Assembly (NCBI RefSeq): GCF_000165125.1
Contig: NZ_AEIU01000083.1
Coordinates: forward strand, 1 to 64,000
Origin: Vibrio caribbeanicus ATCC BAA-2122
Lineage (GTDB): Bacteria > Pseudomonadota > Gammaproteobacteria > Enterobacterales > Vibrionaceae
Direction of reading: 5' to 3'
DNA: 64,000 bases
A program made the position numbers and the translations under genes. Under the pieces are notes generated by a model. The model saw only the letters and a program-made list of their open reading frames with translations. It ran no database searches and was not told the DNA's origin. Shown here one piece after another: positions 1-9,484 of the stretch; position 1 is the stretch's first letter, and the number at the start of each line of letters is the position of its first letter.

Positions 1-54
1 TCACCGTATTTTCACTACTGCCGAAACAATCAGTTTTCGACAATATTAAAATCA

Positions 55-130
55 TGGTGCCCGGAGGCGGAATCGAACCACCGACACGAGGATTTTCAAT
101 CCTCTGCTCTACCGACTGAGCTATCCGGGC
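55..130 (-). tRNA. tRNA-Phe (GAA), copy 1
   Basis: The minus strand folds as a 76-nt tRNA with an encoded CCA end, a GGTTCGAATCC T-arm and anticodon GAA in the loop TTGAAAA. It is identical to the copy at 871-946. It has its own promoter just upstream, so it is probably transcribed separately from the four-tRNA group to its right. Confidence 0.97.
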
Positions 131-140
131 AACGAGGTGT

Positions 141-169
141 ATTAAACGGGTTTTCGTGCTTTAGGTCAA
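141..169 (-). promoter_or_regulatory. Promoter of tRNA-Phe copy 1
   Basis: On the minus strand a -35 TTGACC (164-169) and a -10 TTTAAT (141-146) are separated by exactly 17 bp. The same architecture precedes tRNA-Phe copy 3, with near-identical flanking bases, so gene and promoter appear to have been duplicated together. Confidence 0.75.
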
Positions 170-508
170 CATCAAAATGCAAAAAAAAGATCGTTTGTTG
201 TTTTTCTATACTTAATGACCCATTTTTATCCATTTTCAACAGCTAAAACTACTGCATTTTTGCAAAACTAATGAAATTTTGAAAATTTAAGTTATTAAGA
301 TGGGCAACATTATTAGGGTCTGTTGACCATTCGAGATGTTTTTGAAGGTTTTGGGTTTTTAAATAGTAAGTTCAGAAACGTGATGCTGTTTTTTTTTGAT
401 AACAGGAGTTGTGGTCAAAAGGTGACATTGGGTATAAAAATTGTAGTCCTATGGCATTAAGAGGGGGGAGTAAGTTTGAAAGAAGCAAGGATGACATGTG
501 ATGCTAAG
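170..508. other. Intergenic stretch between tRNA-Phe copy 1 and the tRNA-Asn terminator
   Basis: No open frame with coding character, no RNA gene and no repeat was seen here. It holds only AT-rich sequence between the promoter of the left tRNA-Phe and the terminator of the right tRNA group. Confidence 0.6.
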
Positions 509-536
509 AAAAAAGCCAAGTCATGAGACTTGGCTT
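509..536 (-). terminator. Rho-independent terminator of the tRNA group
   Basis: A perfect stem (GCCAAGTC with flanking AA/TT pairs, loop ATGA, GACTTGGC) is followed on the minus strand by a run of six T. It lies just downstream of tRNA-Asn and ends the Phe-Thr-Phe-Asn transcript. Confidence 0.88.
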
Positions 537-542
537 TGAATG

Positions 543-618
543 TGGCTCCTCCTGCTGGGCTCGAACCAGCGACCTGCGGATTAACAGTCCGTCGCTCTAC
601 CAACTGAGCTAAGGAGGA
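543..618 (-). tRNA. tRNA-Asn (GTT)
   Basis: The minus strand gives a 76-nt cloverleaf with CCA encoded, acceptor stem TCCTCCT/AGGAGGA, and anticodon GTT in the loop CTGTTAA. It is the last gene of the four-tRNA group. Confidence 0.97.
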
Positions 619-659
619 ACTATAGGTTATATAAGTGTGTGTCCACTTTTACCAAATTA

Positions 660-735
660 TGGTGCCTCGAGGCGGAATCGAACCACCGACACGAGGATTT
701 TCAATCCTCTGCTCTACCGACTGAGCTATCGAGGC
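660..735 (-). tRNA. tRNA-Phe (GAA), copy 2, variant acceptor stem
   Basis: This 76-nt tRNA matches the other two Phe copies except in the acceptor stem, which is GCCTCGA/TCGAGGC instead of GCCCGGA/TCCGGGC. Both sides of the stem changed together, so pairing is kept and the gene should be functional. Anticodon GAA and CCA are encoded. Confidence 0.97.
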
Positions 736-744
736 AAATATAAA

Positions 745-820
<76 letters not shown>

Positions 821-870
821 GCACTATATTTTGCACTTTGATACATGGTTATTGCACCAAATATAAATTG

Positions 871-946
871 TGGTGCCCGGAGGCGGAATCGAACCACCGA
901 CACGAGGATTTTCAATCCTCTGCTCTACCGACTGAGCTATCCGGGC
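871..946 (-). tRNA. tRNA-Phe (GAA), copy 3
   Basis: A 76-nt tRNA-Phe with encoded CCA, identical to copy 1 at 55-130. It is the first gene of the Phe-Thr-Phe-Asn transcript and lies just downstream of a strong promoter. Confidence 0.97.
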
Positions 947-957
947 AACGGAGCGTT

Positions 958-986
958 ATTAAACGGATTTTCACTCTTGTCGTCAA
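958..986 (-). promoter_or_regulatory. Promoter of the four-tRNA operon
   Basis: On the minus strand a -35 TTGACG (981-986) and a -10 TTTAAT (958-963) are 17 bp apart. The following AACGCTCCG is a G/C-rich discriminator of the kind linked to stringent control of stable RNA genes; that regulatory link is inference. Confidence 0.78.
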
Positions 987-1050
987 CTTGTTTTTGTAAA
1001 AAAAAAACAAAAAAGTGATTGAGTGTCGATTATTTAATCATTTTGGCTGA

Positions 1051-2187
1051 TTATGTTTTGCCTGAGTTAAATTCCTTTTTAAATTTGGTCACTTTTTCTA
1101 GGTAGCGCCTTGCTTCAGCATTGGGGTGTTTTTTAGTTAAAGCCCAGTAAACTTGGTTGGGTTGTAACGAATTCAGATCTTTCATTGCTCGTTTTCTATC
1201 TGAGCGGTTGAACGTATTCAGTACTCCACCGGTTCCCCCGTTGTAGGCAGAAATCATACTGTATTCAAGAGACTTTCTATGATTAACCTCTTTTAAATAA
1301 CGATTTTTTAGAATATAGAAATAAGCGGTACCAGTATCGATATTGTTCTCTGGGTTAAATAAATATTCTGGCGAGGGCTGACCTGAACGTTTTTTGACCA
1401 ACTTGAATACGTCTTTTCCCGCTGTTTTAGGTACGACTTGCATAAGGCCGTAGGCATTTGCCCAACTGACAGCGTAGGGGTTAAAGCTGCTTTCCGTTTT
1501 AATAATGGCGTAGATGAGGTCTTCGGGGATGTCATATTTACGTGATGCACGTTGTACTATATCTGCGTATTTGTAGCTTCTTATCTCAAATTGATTTTCC
1601 ACCATGGGAATCTCAACGTAATAGGATTTTTTGAAATCCACCTTTTTAACTTTGAGCTTGTTGGCTATCAAATAATCCGCAAAACGGTTAGCACGCCATG
1701 ACCACTGTATGGGTTTGTTGTCTTGATCTACGACTTGCTTGTAGAGGAAGGGTTGCCCCTCTAGTTTAATGTTTTTGGATGAAAATAAGTCTACATTTGC
1801 TGGATCATCAGGCGTCAGTAGGGTCGTAATAATGGCATTCTTTAAATGGGCTTTGGGGTCTGTCGTTGATACCGTTTCTATCGTAATAAGACCTTTATCA
1901 AAACTCACTTCGGAGCGACTTAGGTAATTATCAATGTATTTGACGTAGTTGCTTTTCCCTGCGAATTTAATTTCGTTTGAACCCCAGCGTTTTTCTATCT
2001 GACCTGAAAAGCTATCAATCAGTTTATTTAGTGCCGCAGTGTCTTTTTGGAATTGGCCAGGCAATTGAGCTAAATGTTTTGCAAAACGATTGGTAGGCTC
2101 ATAGTCGACTTCATACAACTGTTCGATAAATTGCCTACTGCATCCAGCGAGTAAAATAGGTAAAAGTAAATAAGTCAGTTTTTTCAT
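1051..2187 (-). CDS. mltC: Membrane-bound lytic murein transglycosylase C
   Basis: A lipoprotein that cleaves the MurNAc-GlcNAc bond of peptidoglycan, leaving 1,6-anhydromuramic ends, at the inner face of the outer membrane. The N-terminus has a short hydrophobic segment ending in the lipobox LAGC. An N-terminal MltC-specific region is followed by an SLT domain with the catalytic-glutamate motif TESSFNPYAVS at about residues 231-241 and the AYGLMQVVP motif. The ATG at 2187 follows an AAGG ribosome site by a normal distance; a GTG two codons upstream is less likely. It sits next to yggX and mutY, the usual neighbourhood in enterics and vibrios. Confidence 0.95.
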   Translation of the reverse strand: MKKLTYLLLPILLAGCSRQFIEQLYEVDYEPTNRFAKHLAQLPGQFQKDTAALNKLIDSFSGQIEKRWGSNEIKFAGKSNYVKYIDNYLSRSEVSFDKGLITIETVSTTDPKAHLKNAIITTLLTPDDPANVDLFSSKNIKLEGQPFLYKQVVDQDNKPIQWSWRANRFADYLIANKLKVKKVDFKKSYYVEIPMVENQFEIRSYKYADIVQRASRKYDIPEDLIYAIIKTESSFNPYAVSWANAYGLMQVVPKTAGKDVFKLVKKRSGQPSPEYLFNPENNIDTGTAYFYILKNRYLKEVNHRKSLEYSMISAYNGGTGGVLNTFNRSDRKRAMKDLNSLQPNQVYWALTKKHPNAEARRYLEKVTKFKKEFNSGKT

Positions 2188-2262
2188 AATCACCTTAAAA
2201 AAATGACATCACTAAAGTTAATGATGTCATGGTGTTATCTATGATAAGCAATACGATAGGCA

Positions 2263-2535
2263 TTACTCGCTTGGTGGCGTATATCCTTCGATATGGACGT
2301 CTTTACCTTCAAAAAGAAAGTTGACCATTTCTGTTTCAATCAACTGGCGATGCTCAGGATCCATCATATTGAGTTTTTTTTCATTGATGAGCATCGTCTG
2401 TTTGTGCTGCCATTCTGCCCATGCCTGCTTTGAAATGTTATCAAAAATACGCTTGCCGAGCTCTCCCGGATAAAGTTGAAAATCTAAGCCTTCGGCTTCT
2501 TTCTGTAAGCGAGTACAAAAAACGGTACGGCTCAT
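2263..2535 (-). CDS. yggX: Probable Fe(2+)-trafficking protein YggX
   Basis: This 90-aa protein has the usual family length and begins [10 protein letters not shown] with the single conserved cysteine near the N-terminus. YggX proteins protect iron-sulfur clusters and limit oxidative damage in the cytoplasm. Its start overlaps the end of mutY by four bases (ATGA), so the two are translationally coupled. This fits, because MutY carries an iron-sulfur cluster. Confidence 0.94.
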   Translation of the reverse strand: MSRTVFCTRLQKEAEGLDFQLYPGELGKRIFDNISKQAWAEWQHKQTMLINEKKLNMMDPEHRQLIETEMVNFLFEGKDVHIEGYTPPSE

Positions 2536-3608
2536 AGTGGCTCCTTTAAATGATCGTTTTTTAGTTCGTGAGGAAGGCTTTCTAGCAACTGTTTTACTGG
2601 AGCTGCAAGTCCAATCTCTTTAGGTTTAGATAAGTTATACCAAAGACCTTGGCTCCCTTCCATTACCATATGAGGTTGCTTTGATAAATCAAACAAAATT
2701 GGTGTGATATCGAGATGGTAATGACTAAAAGTATGACGAAAAGCGATCAAATTTTGACGGCTTTTGATCATGGCGTCAGTAATATCTAATTTATTAAAGA
2801 TTTGCTCAACATTTTTATCCTCGCTTTGAGGAAAACAAAATAAACCACCCCAGATCCCAACCTGAGGTCGTTGTTCAAGCCAGATTTGTCCGTTGAAATG
2901 GAGTATGGCAAACCATGTCTGCTTAAATGGCTTGTCTTTTTTCGGTTTTTTTCCGGGGTAATCTAAAGGGTTGCCTTGCTGGTTCGCAATGCACATTGAC
3001 TCGATGGGGCATAAACCACATTTTGGTTTACTGCGAGTGCAGACCATAGCGCCCATATCCATCATTGCCTGATTATATTTATCCACGTTGTTGCTGGGGG
3101 TATGCTCTTCGGCATGAGCCCACAGTTGGTTTTCTACCTTCTTTTGTCCGGGCCACCCAGCAACAGCAAAGCTACGTGCCAGTGTCCTTTTTACATTTCC
3201 ATCCAGTATTGCGTGAGGTTGTTTAAATACTGATGACAGAATAGCAGCAGCAGTCGATCGCCCAACTCCTGGTAAGGCATTCATATCCTCGATATTAAGT
3301 GGGAATTGCCCCTGATATTGGTGAGCCACAATTTGAGCAGCTTTGTGTAGGTTCCGTGCTCGGGCGTAATACCCTAGTCCGGTCCACAAATGCAGCACTT
3401 CATCCTGTTGTGCATTGGCTAGATCAACCACGGTCGGGAAACGCTGCAAAAAACGCTCATAGTAAGGGATAACGGTAGCAACCTGAGTTTGTTGCAACAT
3501 AATTTCAGATAACCATACGCTGTAAGCGGTTTTGTTTTGCTGCCAGGGTAGGTTTTTTCGTCCATATTTTTCGTACCATTCTAGGATGGCACTAGCGAAA
3601 GGTGTCAC
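2532..3608 (-). CDS. mutY: Adenine DNA glycosylase MutY
   Basis: Removes adenine mispaired with 8-oxoguanine or guanine in base-excision repair. The N-terminal half carries the EIMLQQTQV motif, the helix-hairpin-helix LPGVGRSTA and the ILDGNVKR segment holding the catalytic aspartate. Four cysteines spaced C-x6-C-x2-C-x5-C around residues 195-212 bind the [4Fe-4S] cluster, and a C-terminal NUDIX-like domain senses oxoG. The start codon appears to be GTG at 3608. The 358-aa length is normal. Confidence 0.96.
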   Translation of the reverse strand: MTPFASAILEWYEKYGRKNLPWQQNKTAYSVWLSEIMLQQTQVATVIPYYERFLQRFPTVVDLANAQQDEVLHLWTGLGYYARARNLHKAAQIVAHQYQGQFPLNIEDMNALPGVGRSTAAAILSSVFKQPHAILDGNVKRTLARSFAVAGWPGQKKVENQLWAHAEEHTPSNNVDKYNQAMMDMGAMVCTRSKPKCGLCPIESMCIANQQGNPLDYPGKKPKKDKPFKQTWFAILHFNGQIWLEQRPQVGIWGGLFCFPQSEDKNVEQIFNKLDITDAMIKSRQNLIAFRHTFSHYHLDITPILFDLSKQPHMVMEGSQGLWYNLSKPKEIGLAAPVKQLLESLPHELKNDHLKEPL

Positions 3609-3822
3609 GATATGCTCTACATTATTAATTATTAAATTTTACAAAATTGCACCACAGAATCGTGGGAAAGTACAACAGTTAAAACGTAAAGATATACCCA
3701 TATCGGGCGGGTGACGATCAATGAACTAGGCTCTAAATGCACTAAAAGACTTGCACCAGTGGCAATTCTTTGGATAATCACAGTCCCTTAAATGTAAGAC
3801 CAATTTTTAAACAGGCAAGATC

Positions 3823-4542
3823 ATGAGTGAAGTGACGACCAATGAGTATAATGAAGACGGTAAGCTAATACGCAAAGTCCGCAGCTTTGTTCGACGTGAA
3901 GGGCGTTTAACCAAAGGCCAAGAAAATGCGATGAACGAGTGTTGGCCGACGATGGGTTTAGATTATCAAGATCAACTGCTGGATTGGAAAGTAGTATTCG
4001 GTAACGATAACCCTGTTGTGCTTGAAATTGGCTTTGGCATGGGAGCATCTTTAGTTGAAATGGCTAAGAATGCTCCGGATAAAAACTTCATTGGTATTGA
4101 AGTCCACAGCCCAGGTGTTGGCGCTTGTCTTGCCGATGCTCGAGAAGCGAGGCTCACTAACTTAAGAGTCATGTGTCACGATGCTGTAGAAGTCTTTGCC
4201 AACATGATACCTGATGGTTCATTGTCTACTCTGCAACTTTTCTTTCCAGACCCATGGCATAAGAAACGCCATCATAAACGTCGTATCGTGCAGTTAGAGT
4301 TTGCAGAAATGGTGCGCCAAAAGTTGAAGTTGGAAGAAGGTATTTTCCATATGGCCACCGATTGGCAAAATTATGCAGAACACATGATTGAAGTGATGAA
4401 TCAAGCACCAGGTTTTGACAATATCGCGCCAGAGGGGGATTTTATTCCTCGTCCAGAAGAACGACCTCTGACCAAATTTGAAGCTCGCGGGCATCGCTTA
4501 GGTCATGGTGTGTGGGATATTAAGTTTAAGCGCACCAGATAA
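3823..4542 (+). CDS. trmB: tRNA (guanine-N7-)-methyltransferase
   Basis: A SAM-dependent enzyme making 7-methylguanosine at position 46 of tRNA. The SAM-binding motif VLEIGFGMG is near residue 65, followed by the family motif [14 protein letters not shown], and the end contains the TKFEARG signature. Length (239 aa) is typical. It is divergent from mutY, as in related genomes, and is followed by a clear terminator. Confidence 0.96.
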   Translation: MSEVTTNEYNEDGKLIRKVRSFVRREGRLTKGQENAMNECWPTMGLDYQDQLLDWKVVFGNDNPVVLEIGFGMGASLVEMAKNAPDKNFIGIEVHSPGVGACLADAREARLTNLRVMCHDAVEVFANMIPDGSLSTLQLFFPDPWHKKRHHKRRIVQLEFAEMVRQKLKLEEGIFHMATDWQNYAEHMIEVMNQAPGFDNIAPEGDFIPRPEERPLTKFEARGHRLGHGVWDIKFKRTR

Positions 4543-4622
4543 AACAATAGTTTGCATTCCTAGTCAACGATTTTGCTTTTTCCTAGTATGACAAGCTGGT
4601 AAATTGAGTAAAATATAAGGGA

Positions 4623-4648
4623 GCCAACATATCAATGTTGGCTTTTTT
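4623..4648 (+). terminator. Rho-independent terminator after trmB
   Basis: A perfect 8-bp stem (GCCAACAT, loop ATCA, ATGTTGGC) is followed directly by six T residues. Confidence 0.9.
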
Positions 4649-4693
4649 GACCCTACAAAACAACAATAACAAATGTATGACAAAAGGTTACTG

Positions 4694-5614
4694 ATGAAGC
4701 CAACACGACAAATTCTTGCTGAGATTTTAGAAGAAGTTCGTCCCTTAATTGGCCAAGGGAAGGTAGCGAACTATATTCCAGCACTCGCTAAAGTGCCTGC
4801 AGCAAAGCTAGGGATGGCGGTGTTCACCAATCAGGGGGACGTCATTAAAGCAGGTGATGCTGATGAAGCTTTTTCTATTCAGTCGATTTCTAAGGCCCTG
4901 AGCTTAACCTTGGCAATGAATCTATATCAGCCGGAAGAGATATGGAGCCGAGTGGGCAAAGAGCCTTCAGGACAGGCATTTAACTCATTAATACAGCTTG
5001 AGATGGAGCAGGGGATACCACGTAACCCATTTATTAATGCTGGTGCGATTGTTGTCGCTGATCTGCTGAACAGCCGACTCTCTGCACCGAGGCAACGTTT
5101 ACTCGAGTTTGTACGCAGATTATCAGGGGATACTCATATTTGCTATGACAAGGTCGTGGCCTCCTCAGAAATGATGCACAGTGATCGTAATGCTGCCATT
5201 GCGTATTTAATGCGCTCGTTTGGTAATTTTGACAATGAAGTTATTCCAGTATTGAATAACTACTTTCACGCTTGCGCTTTAAAAATGAGTTGCGTTGATC
5301 TCGCGAAAACCTTTAGTTATTTGGCGAACAAAGGGTCATCAGTTCAAACTGGTCAGCAAGTGATCACGCCGACTCAAACCAAACAGCTCAATGCTTTGCT
5401 GGCAACATGTGGTTTGTATGATGGTGCAGGAGAGTTTGCCTATCGTGTTGGAATGCCCGGAAAGTCTGGGGTTGGTGGTGGAATTATGGCGGTAGTCCCT
5501 GGAGAAATGACCATAGCGGTATGGTCTCCTGAGCTCGATCCCTCAGGCAACTCTCTTGCGGGTACAAAGGCATTAGAGCTACTTTCCGAGCGCATTGGAC
5601 GCTCTATTTTCTAA
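4694..5614 (+). CDS. glsB: Glutaminase
   Basis: Hydrolyses glutamine to glutamate and ammonia. It belongs to the serine-dependent glutaminase family with the S-x-x-K nucleophile motif in FSIQSISK, the NPFINAGA motif, and the C-terminal GKSGVGGGI segment. The ATG at 4694 follows AAGG at good spacing and gives 306 aa, close to the E. coli protein; the in-frame ATG at 4673 has no ribosome site. It is a single-gene unit, with trmB's terminator upstream and a hairpin downstream. Confidence 0.95.
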   Translation: MKPTRQILAEILEEVRPLIGQGKVANYIPALAKVPAAKLGMAVFTNQGDVIKAGDADEAFSIQSISKALSLTLAMNLYQPEEIWSRVGKEPSGQAFNSLIQLEMEQGIPRNPFINAGAIVVADLLNSRLSAPRQRLLEFVRRLSGDTHICYDKVVASSEMMHSDRNAAIAYLMRSFGNFDNEVIPVLNNYFHACALKMSCVDLAKTFSYLANKGSSVQTGQQVITPTQTKQLNALLATCGLYDGAGEFAYRVGMPGKSGVGGGIMAVVPGEMTIAVWSPELDPSGNSLAGTKALELLSERIGRSIF

Positions 5615-5646
5615 ATATTCAAGGGCACACTGTGCCCCTGAATATT
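5614..5646. terminator. Long hairpin between convergent glsB and hemW
   Basis: A near-perfect inverted repeat (AATATTCA, then GGGCAC pairing with GTGCCC, then TGAATATT) lies exactly between the two convergent genes. It has no long T run on either strand, so it may be a weak bidirectional terminator or a transcript-end structure. Confidence 0.55.
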
Positions 5647-5649
5647 ACA

Positions 5650-6825
5650 CTACTCTTCAGGCATAAAGGCAGCAAGCAGGTCGTTGAGAAATAGTTTCCC
5701 TTTTTGTGTTACTTGCCAATGAGTCTCTGTTTCTGTGATGTATTCCAAGCCGATAGCCCAATCCATTACTGGTTGGATTGCATTTAAACTGAGTCCTGTT
5801 GTAGATATAAAGTCGTTTTTAGGGCATGCTTCTGTCAGTCTAAAACGGTTCATAAAGAACTCAAAAGGGCGCTCTGCATCTTCAACGTTATGTTCAGAGC
5901 TTAAATAGGGCTTCACCATATTATCGAATGCTGCCAAGTAGCCTTTCGGGTGTTTGATCTTGGTCGTTCTAATTATTCGACCATCAGAAAAACTTAATTT
6001 CCCGTGTGCACCGCAGCCTATGCCCAAGTAGTCACCAAAACGCCAGTAGTTCAGGTTATGTTGACACTGATACTCTGGTTTGCTGTAGCCAGAAGTTTCA
6101 TACTGGACATAACCAGCCTCGGTAAGTTTTTGGTGACCGATCTCGAAAATATCCCACAGATCATCGTCATCAGGAAGTTGAGGTTGTTTATAATAAAAAA
6201 GTGTATTTGGTTCTATTGTGAGTTGATACCAAGACAAATGCGGAGGAGAGAGCTCGATGGCTTGGTCCAAATCAGCTAAAGCTTGCTCGATAGTTTGATC
6301 TGGCAGACCATGCATCAAATCTAAATTAAAGCTCTTTAACCCGATTTTATGAGCTAAGCGAGCGGCATTAATCGCCTCTTCTTGGCCGTGGATCCTTCCT
6401 AATCGAGAAAGTTTCGCTGCTTCAAAGCTTTGTACACCAATCGAAATCCTCGTCACTCCAGCTTTCTGGTAACCAGCAAAGCGTTCAGCTTCGATTGTTC
6501 CGGGGTTGGCTTCCATAGTGATTTCGATATCTGGCTGAAAAGATATCTGTTGCTCAATGCCATTGAGCAGTGCCGCAATCCCTCTTGGTGATATTAAACT
6601 CGGTGTGCCGCCACCAATAAAAATAGAATGAAGTACTCTCGGACTGTCATTGAGGCGATAGCGCAATAGATCATCTCTTAAGTCTTGTAATAATGCGGCA
6701 ATATACTCATCTTCTGGGATCTCGGCTTTGAGCGTGTGAGAGTTAAAATCGCAATAAGGACATTTTTGAACACACCATGGGATGTGAACATAGAGGCTGA
6801 GTCGAGGTGGTACCAGCAAGTTCAT
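5650..6825 (-). CDS. hemW: Heme chaperone HemW (coproporphyrinogen III oxidase-like radical SAM protein)
   Basis: A radical-SAM protein with the C-x3-C-x2-C cluster motif CVQKCPYC near residues 18-25, the GGGTPS motif, and a C-terminal HemN-like domain. HemW proteins bind heme and deliver it to membrane targets such as respiratory enzymes; they lack true coproporphyrinogen oxidase activity. The 391-aa length is normal. It is the first of the tight hemW-rdgB pair, which also precedes yggT-proC-yggS in other gammaproteobacteria. Confidence 0.94.
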   Translation of the reverse strand: MNLLVPPRLSLYVHIPWCVQKCPYCDFNSHTLKAEIPEDEYIAALLQDLRDDLLRYRLNDSPRVLHSIFIGGGTPSLISPRGIAALLNGIEQQISFQPDIEITMEANPGTIEAERFAGYQKAGVTRISIGVQSFEAAKLSRLGRIHGQEEAINAARLAHKIGLKSFNLDLMHGLPDQTIEQALADLDQAIELSPPHLSWYQLTIEPNTLFYYKQPQLPDDDDLWDIFEIGHQKLTEAGYVQYETSGYSKPEYQCQHNLNYWRFGDYLGIGCGAHGKLSFSDGRIIRTTKIKHPKGYLAAFDNMVKPYLSSEHNVEDAERPFEFFMNRFRLTEACPKNDFISTTGLSLNAIQPVMDWAIGLEYITETETHWQVTQKGKLFLNDLLAAFMPEE

Positions 6826-6846
6826 AACCGTAACCTTTCCTAGTGA

Positions 6847-7446
6847 TTACTGAGCTTGCTGTGAAAGAGCTTTGAACAGTTGTTGAAGTGCTTTTCCTCT
6901 ATGAGATAAACGCTTTTTATCTTTGGGTTCGAGTTCTGCTGATGCACAAGCGGTTTCTGGAACGTAGAACACGGGATCATAACCGAATCCATTTTCACCA
7001 CAACGTTTGGTTAGGATTTTACCTTCCCATTGGCCGTGACACACAAGCGGCGTTGGGTCATTTTCGTGGCGCATGAAAACGAGTACACAATGGAAGCGAG
7101 CCGAGCGTTGTTCATCGGGAACATGGTGCAGCGATTCAAGAAGTTTATCGATATTTGCAGAGTCCGTGGCCTCAATGCCCGCGTAACGGGCTGAGTAAAC
7201 TCCAGGAGCTCCACTGAGCGCATCGACTTCTAGGCCTGAATCGTCGGCGATAGCCGGAAGACCAGTACATTTTGCTGCATGGCGCGCTTTAATGATAGCA
7301 TTTTCTATGAAAGTGGTGCCTGTCTCTGCGACGTCTGGTACATTAAACTCACTTTGAGGAAGGACATTAAAACCATAATCTGACAATAGGTCGGACATCT
7401 CTCGGACTTTACCGGCATTACCAGTTGCCAAAACCACATTATTCAT
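6847..7446 (-). CDS. rdgB: dITP/XTP pyrophosphatase
   Basis: A house-cleaning nucleotide pyrophosphatase (Ham1 family) that removes deaminated purine nucleotides. Signatures are the N-terminal [13 protein letters not shown], the [12 protein letters not shown] segment and the GFGYDPVF motif. Its 199 aa match the family. It ends 21 bp upstream of the hemW start and is probably cotranscribed with it. Confidence 0.96.
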   Translation of the reverse strand: MNNVVLATGNAGKVREMSDLLSDYGFNVLPQSEFNVPDVAETGTTFIENAIIKARHAAKCTGLPAIADDSGLEVDALSGAPGVYSARYAGIEATDSANIDKLLESLHHVPDEQRSARFHCVLVFMRHENDPTPLVCHGQWEGKILTKRCGENGFGYDPVFYVPETACASAELEPKDKKRLSHRGKALQQLFKALSQQAQ

Positions 7447-7485
7447 TGTGTAATTCTCTCGCTTTCAAAAGAGTGGCAAGCATAC

Positions 7486-7917
7486 TCACTCTTCGACATA
7501 AAATTTCTGCGAGAACTTTAATTGACCTGTGCCCTTAATGCCAGCATTTACGTCAATAAAAAACGTGATTTGCTCTTCTTCACTAATGGGGAATTCGGCT
7601 AGGTAGTAGATGGCGCTGCCTTCTTTTACCTCTCTAAAATTTAACTGCTTGATTTGTCCTATAAGGTTTTGGCTGCGGCCGGAGATTTTGGCAGTAGTGG
7701 CAGGCTTCCCAACTTGAGAGTTATCAAGAACACTGATATTGAGTAGAGCGGAGTAGCCGTTGCGCTTTATCTTGTAACTGCGTGCTACTTTGGCTGGAAT
7801 AAAAGTGCTGTTAAAAGCGGAGTAGTGCACTTCGACATTTTTGATGGTTTTGAATTGGCCAGTGTATGCAGGTAATGAGAGAAGGCTTGCAAGTATCGAT
7901 ATTATCCAATATTTCAT
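7486..7917 (-). CDS. DUF4426 family exported protein
   Basis: A 143-aa protein with an N-terminal signal peptide ending near SLPAYTG and no further membrane segment. The rest is predicted beta-rich. It resembles DUF4426 proteins found beside yggT and rdgB in Vibrio and Shewanella. The function is unknown; a periplasmic or outer-membrane location is inferred from the signal peptide. It may be cotranscribed with yggT-proC-yggS upstream. Confidence 0.8.
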   Translation of the reverse strand: MKYWIISILASLLSLPAYTGQFKTIKNVEVHYSAFNSTFIPAKVARSYKIKRNGYSALLNISVLDNSQVGKPATTAKISGRSQNLIGQIKQLNFREVKEGSAIYYLAEFPISEEEQITFFIDVNAGIKGTGQLKFSQKFYVEE

Positions 7918-8030
7918 AACAAGTCCTTGTAACGTTGATTTTAATCGAGCGTTATATTTAATGTTGAGTCGAGCAGTACATAAACATCCCTACTGATTTG
8001 TACTGCTTCAGTATTAGCGATTTATAGTTG

Positions 8031-8603
8031 TTACCAATATGAGCGGATCACGTCCCCCCAAATTAAACCGATGACATCTCCCACTAAAATGTTAGCAAAT
8101 TGCAGGGCAATAAACACCACGATCATACTCAAATCAATTCCGCCCATAGGAGGGATCACACGACGAACAGGGGCCAGCATGGGCTCGGTTAACTGTTGGA
8201 ACACGTATTCGATAGGGCTGCGTCCCTGACTCACCCAGCTTAAGATCGCTCGAATAATTAATATCCAAAATAGAAGCTTACCTGCAGCTTTTAAAAGTGA
8301 AATGGCACCAACTATCAAAAAGTCAGGCTGAAATATCACCGCTCCCTTCGATACGATCAGGTATAGAGCAACTAACTTACCGACGCATAAAATATAAGCA
8401 AATAGCACCGTGGCTAAGTCAATGCTGCCTATTGATGGTATGAGGCGGCGCATAGGGCCAACAACAGGCTGGGTCGCTTTTACAATAAATTGCGAAAATG
8501 GATTATAGAAGTCTGCCCTTGCTGCTTGGAGCCAAACGCGTAAGATCACGACCATAATGTAGAGATCAAACAGGGTAGAAATCAGAAAGGTTATTGAATT
8601 CAT
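8031..8603 (-). CDS. yggT: YggT family integral membrane protein
   Basis: A 190-aa protein made of two similar halves, each with hydrophobic helices and the family motif LxPxRRxIPxxGxIDL (QPVVGPMRRLIPSIGSIDL, then PMLAPVRRVIPPMGGIDLS). YggT proteins are inner-membrane proteins next to proC and yggS; links to osmotic stress or cell division have been proposed in other bacteria. The two motif copies show an internal duplication. Confidence 0.93.
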   Translation of the reverse strand: MNSITFLISTLFDLYIMVVILRVWLQAARADFYNPFSQFIVKATQPVVGPMRRLIPSIGSIDLATVLFAYILCVGKLVALYLIVSKGAVIFQPDFLIVGAISLLKAAGKLLFWILIIRAILSWVSQGRSPIEYVFQQLTEPMLAPVRRVIPPMGGIDLSMIVVFIALQFANILVGDVIGLIWGDVIRSYW

Positions 8604-8637
8604 AGTTTACCTTCTTGTGAGCGTACTGCTCTGATCA

Positions 8638-9456
8638 TTAAAACTGTTGTTCCATTGCTTGAGCTCGGGCAACGGCCGCTTGCATAGCTTTGGATACTAT
8701 ATCGGAAATTTGATGTTGATTGAAAGTACGTAATGCTTCAGCGGTGGTTCCACCTTTTGACGTCACATTCTCGCGTAGCGTTGATAACTCAGTATTTGGG
8801 TTACTTTGCACCATGGCTGCCGCACCAAGCGCAGATTGCTCAACGAGCAAGCGCGCAGTTTGTTTATCAAAACCTTGAGCAATGGCTTCCGCTTGCATGG
8901 CTTCCATGAAAAGGAAAAAATACGCGGGTGCACTCCCAGCGGCTGCAATAATATTATTGATTTGGTTTTCCTTTTCAACCCAACAAACCTTACCTACAGC
9001 CGACATCAAATCTGCAGCAAAGTCTTTGTCTGCTTGAGAAACGCATGCAGGTGCAAAAAGTCCACTCATTCCCAAGCCAATTTGAGAAGGTGTGTTGGGC
9101 ATGACCCTGACGATATTTTCTTGTCCACCGAGCATTTCACTAAGTCTTGAACATTGAATGCCAGCAGCTATAGAGATAATTAATTTTCCAGTCCAATTGA
9201 CGTTTTGCAATGGTGCGCAGACTTCCTGCATCATTTGTGGCTTGACTGAGAGAACCACAATATCCGCATCGCTCACTGATTCCACATTATTGTCACTGGT
9301 TGAAATACCATAGTTTTGCTCAAGGGGGAGACGTCGCGTCATTGAAGGTGCTGTCGCCCGAATAAGCTCTGCAGGATAACCATCGGTTACAAGGCCTGAT
9401 ACGATAGCCTTAACCATGTTTCCTGCCCCAATGAAGGCAATTTTTTTGTGTTCCAT
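8638..9456 (-). CDS. proC: Pyrroline-5-carboxylate reductase
   Basis: Catalyses the last step of proline synthesis using NAD(P)H. The Rossmann motif IAFIGAGNM lies at the N-terminus, and the C-terminal SKGGTTAEAL motif forms the substrate site. The open frame extends 40 codons upstream into yggS, but the ATG at 9456 gives the standard 272 aa starting MEHKKIAF, with AGGA 11 bases before it. It lies between yggS and yggT in the usual order. Confidence 0.96.
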   Translation of the reverse strand: MEHKKIAFIGAGNMVKAIVSGLVTDGYPAELIRATAPSMTRRLPLEQNYGISTSDNNVESVSDADIVVLSVKPQMMQEVCAPLQNVNWTGKLIISIAAGIQCSRLSEMLGGQENIVRVMPNTPSQIGLGMSGLFAPACVSQADKDFAADLMSAVGKVCWVEKENQINNIIAAAGSAPAYFFLFMEAMQAEAIAQGFDKQTARLLVEQSALGAAAMVQSNPNTELSTLRENVTSKGGTTAEALRTFNQHQISDIVSKAMQAAVARAQAMEQQF

Positions 9457-9484
9457 AGACGATAATTTCCTCTTATGAATATGT

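Noticed and set aside
8806-9150. 114-codon open frame on the plus strand
   Set aside because: Antisense to proC, with no ribosome site or family resemblance.
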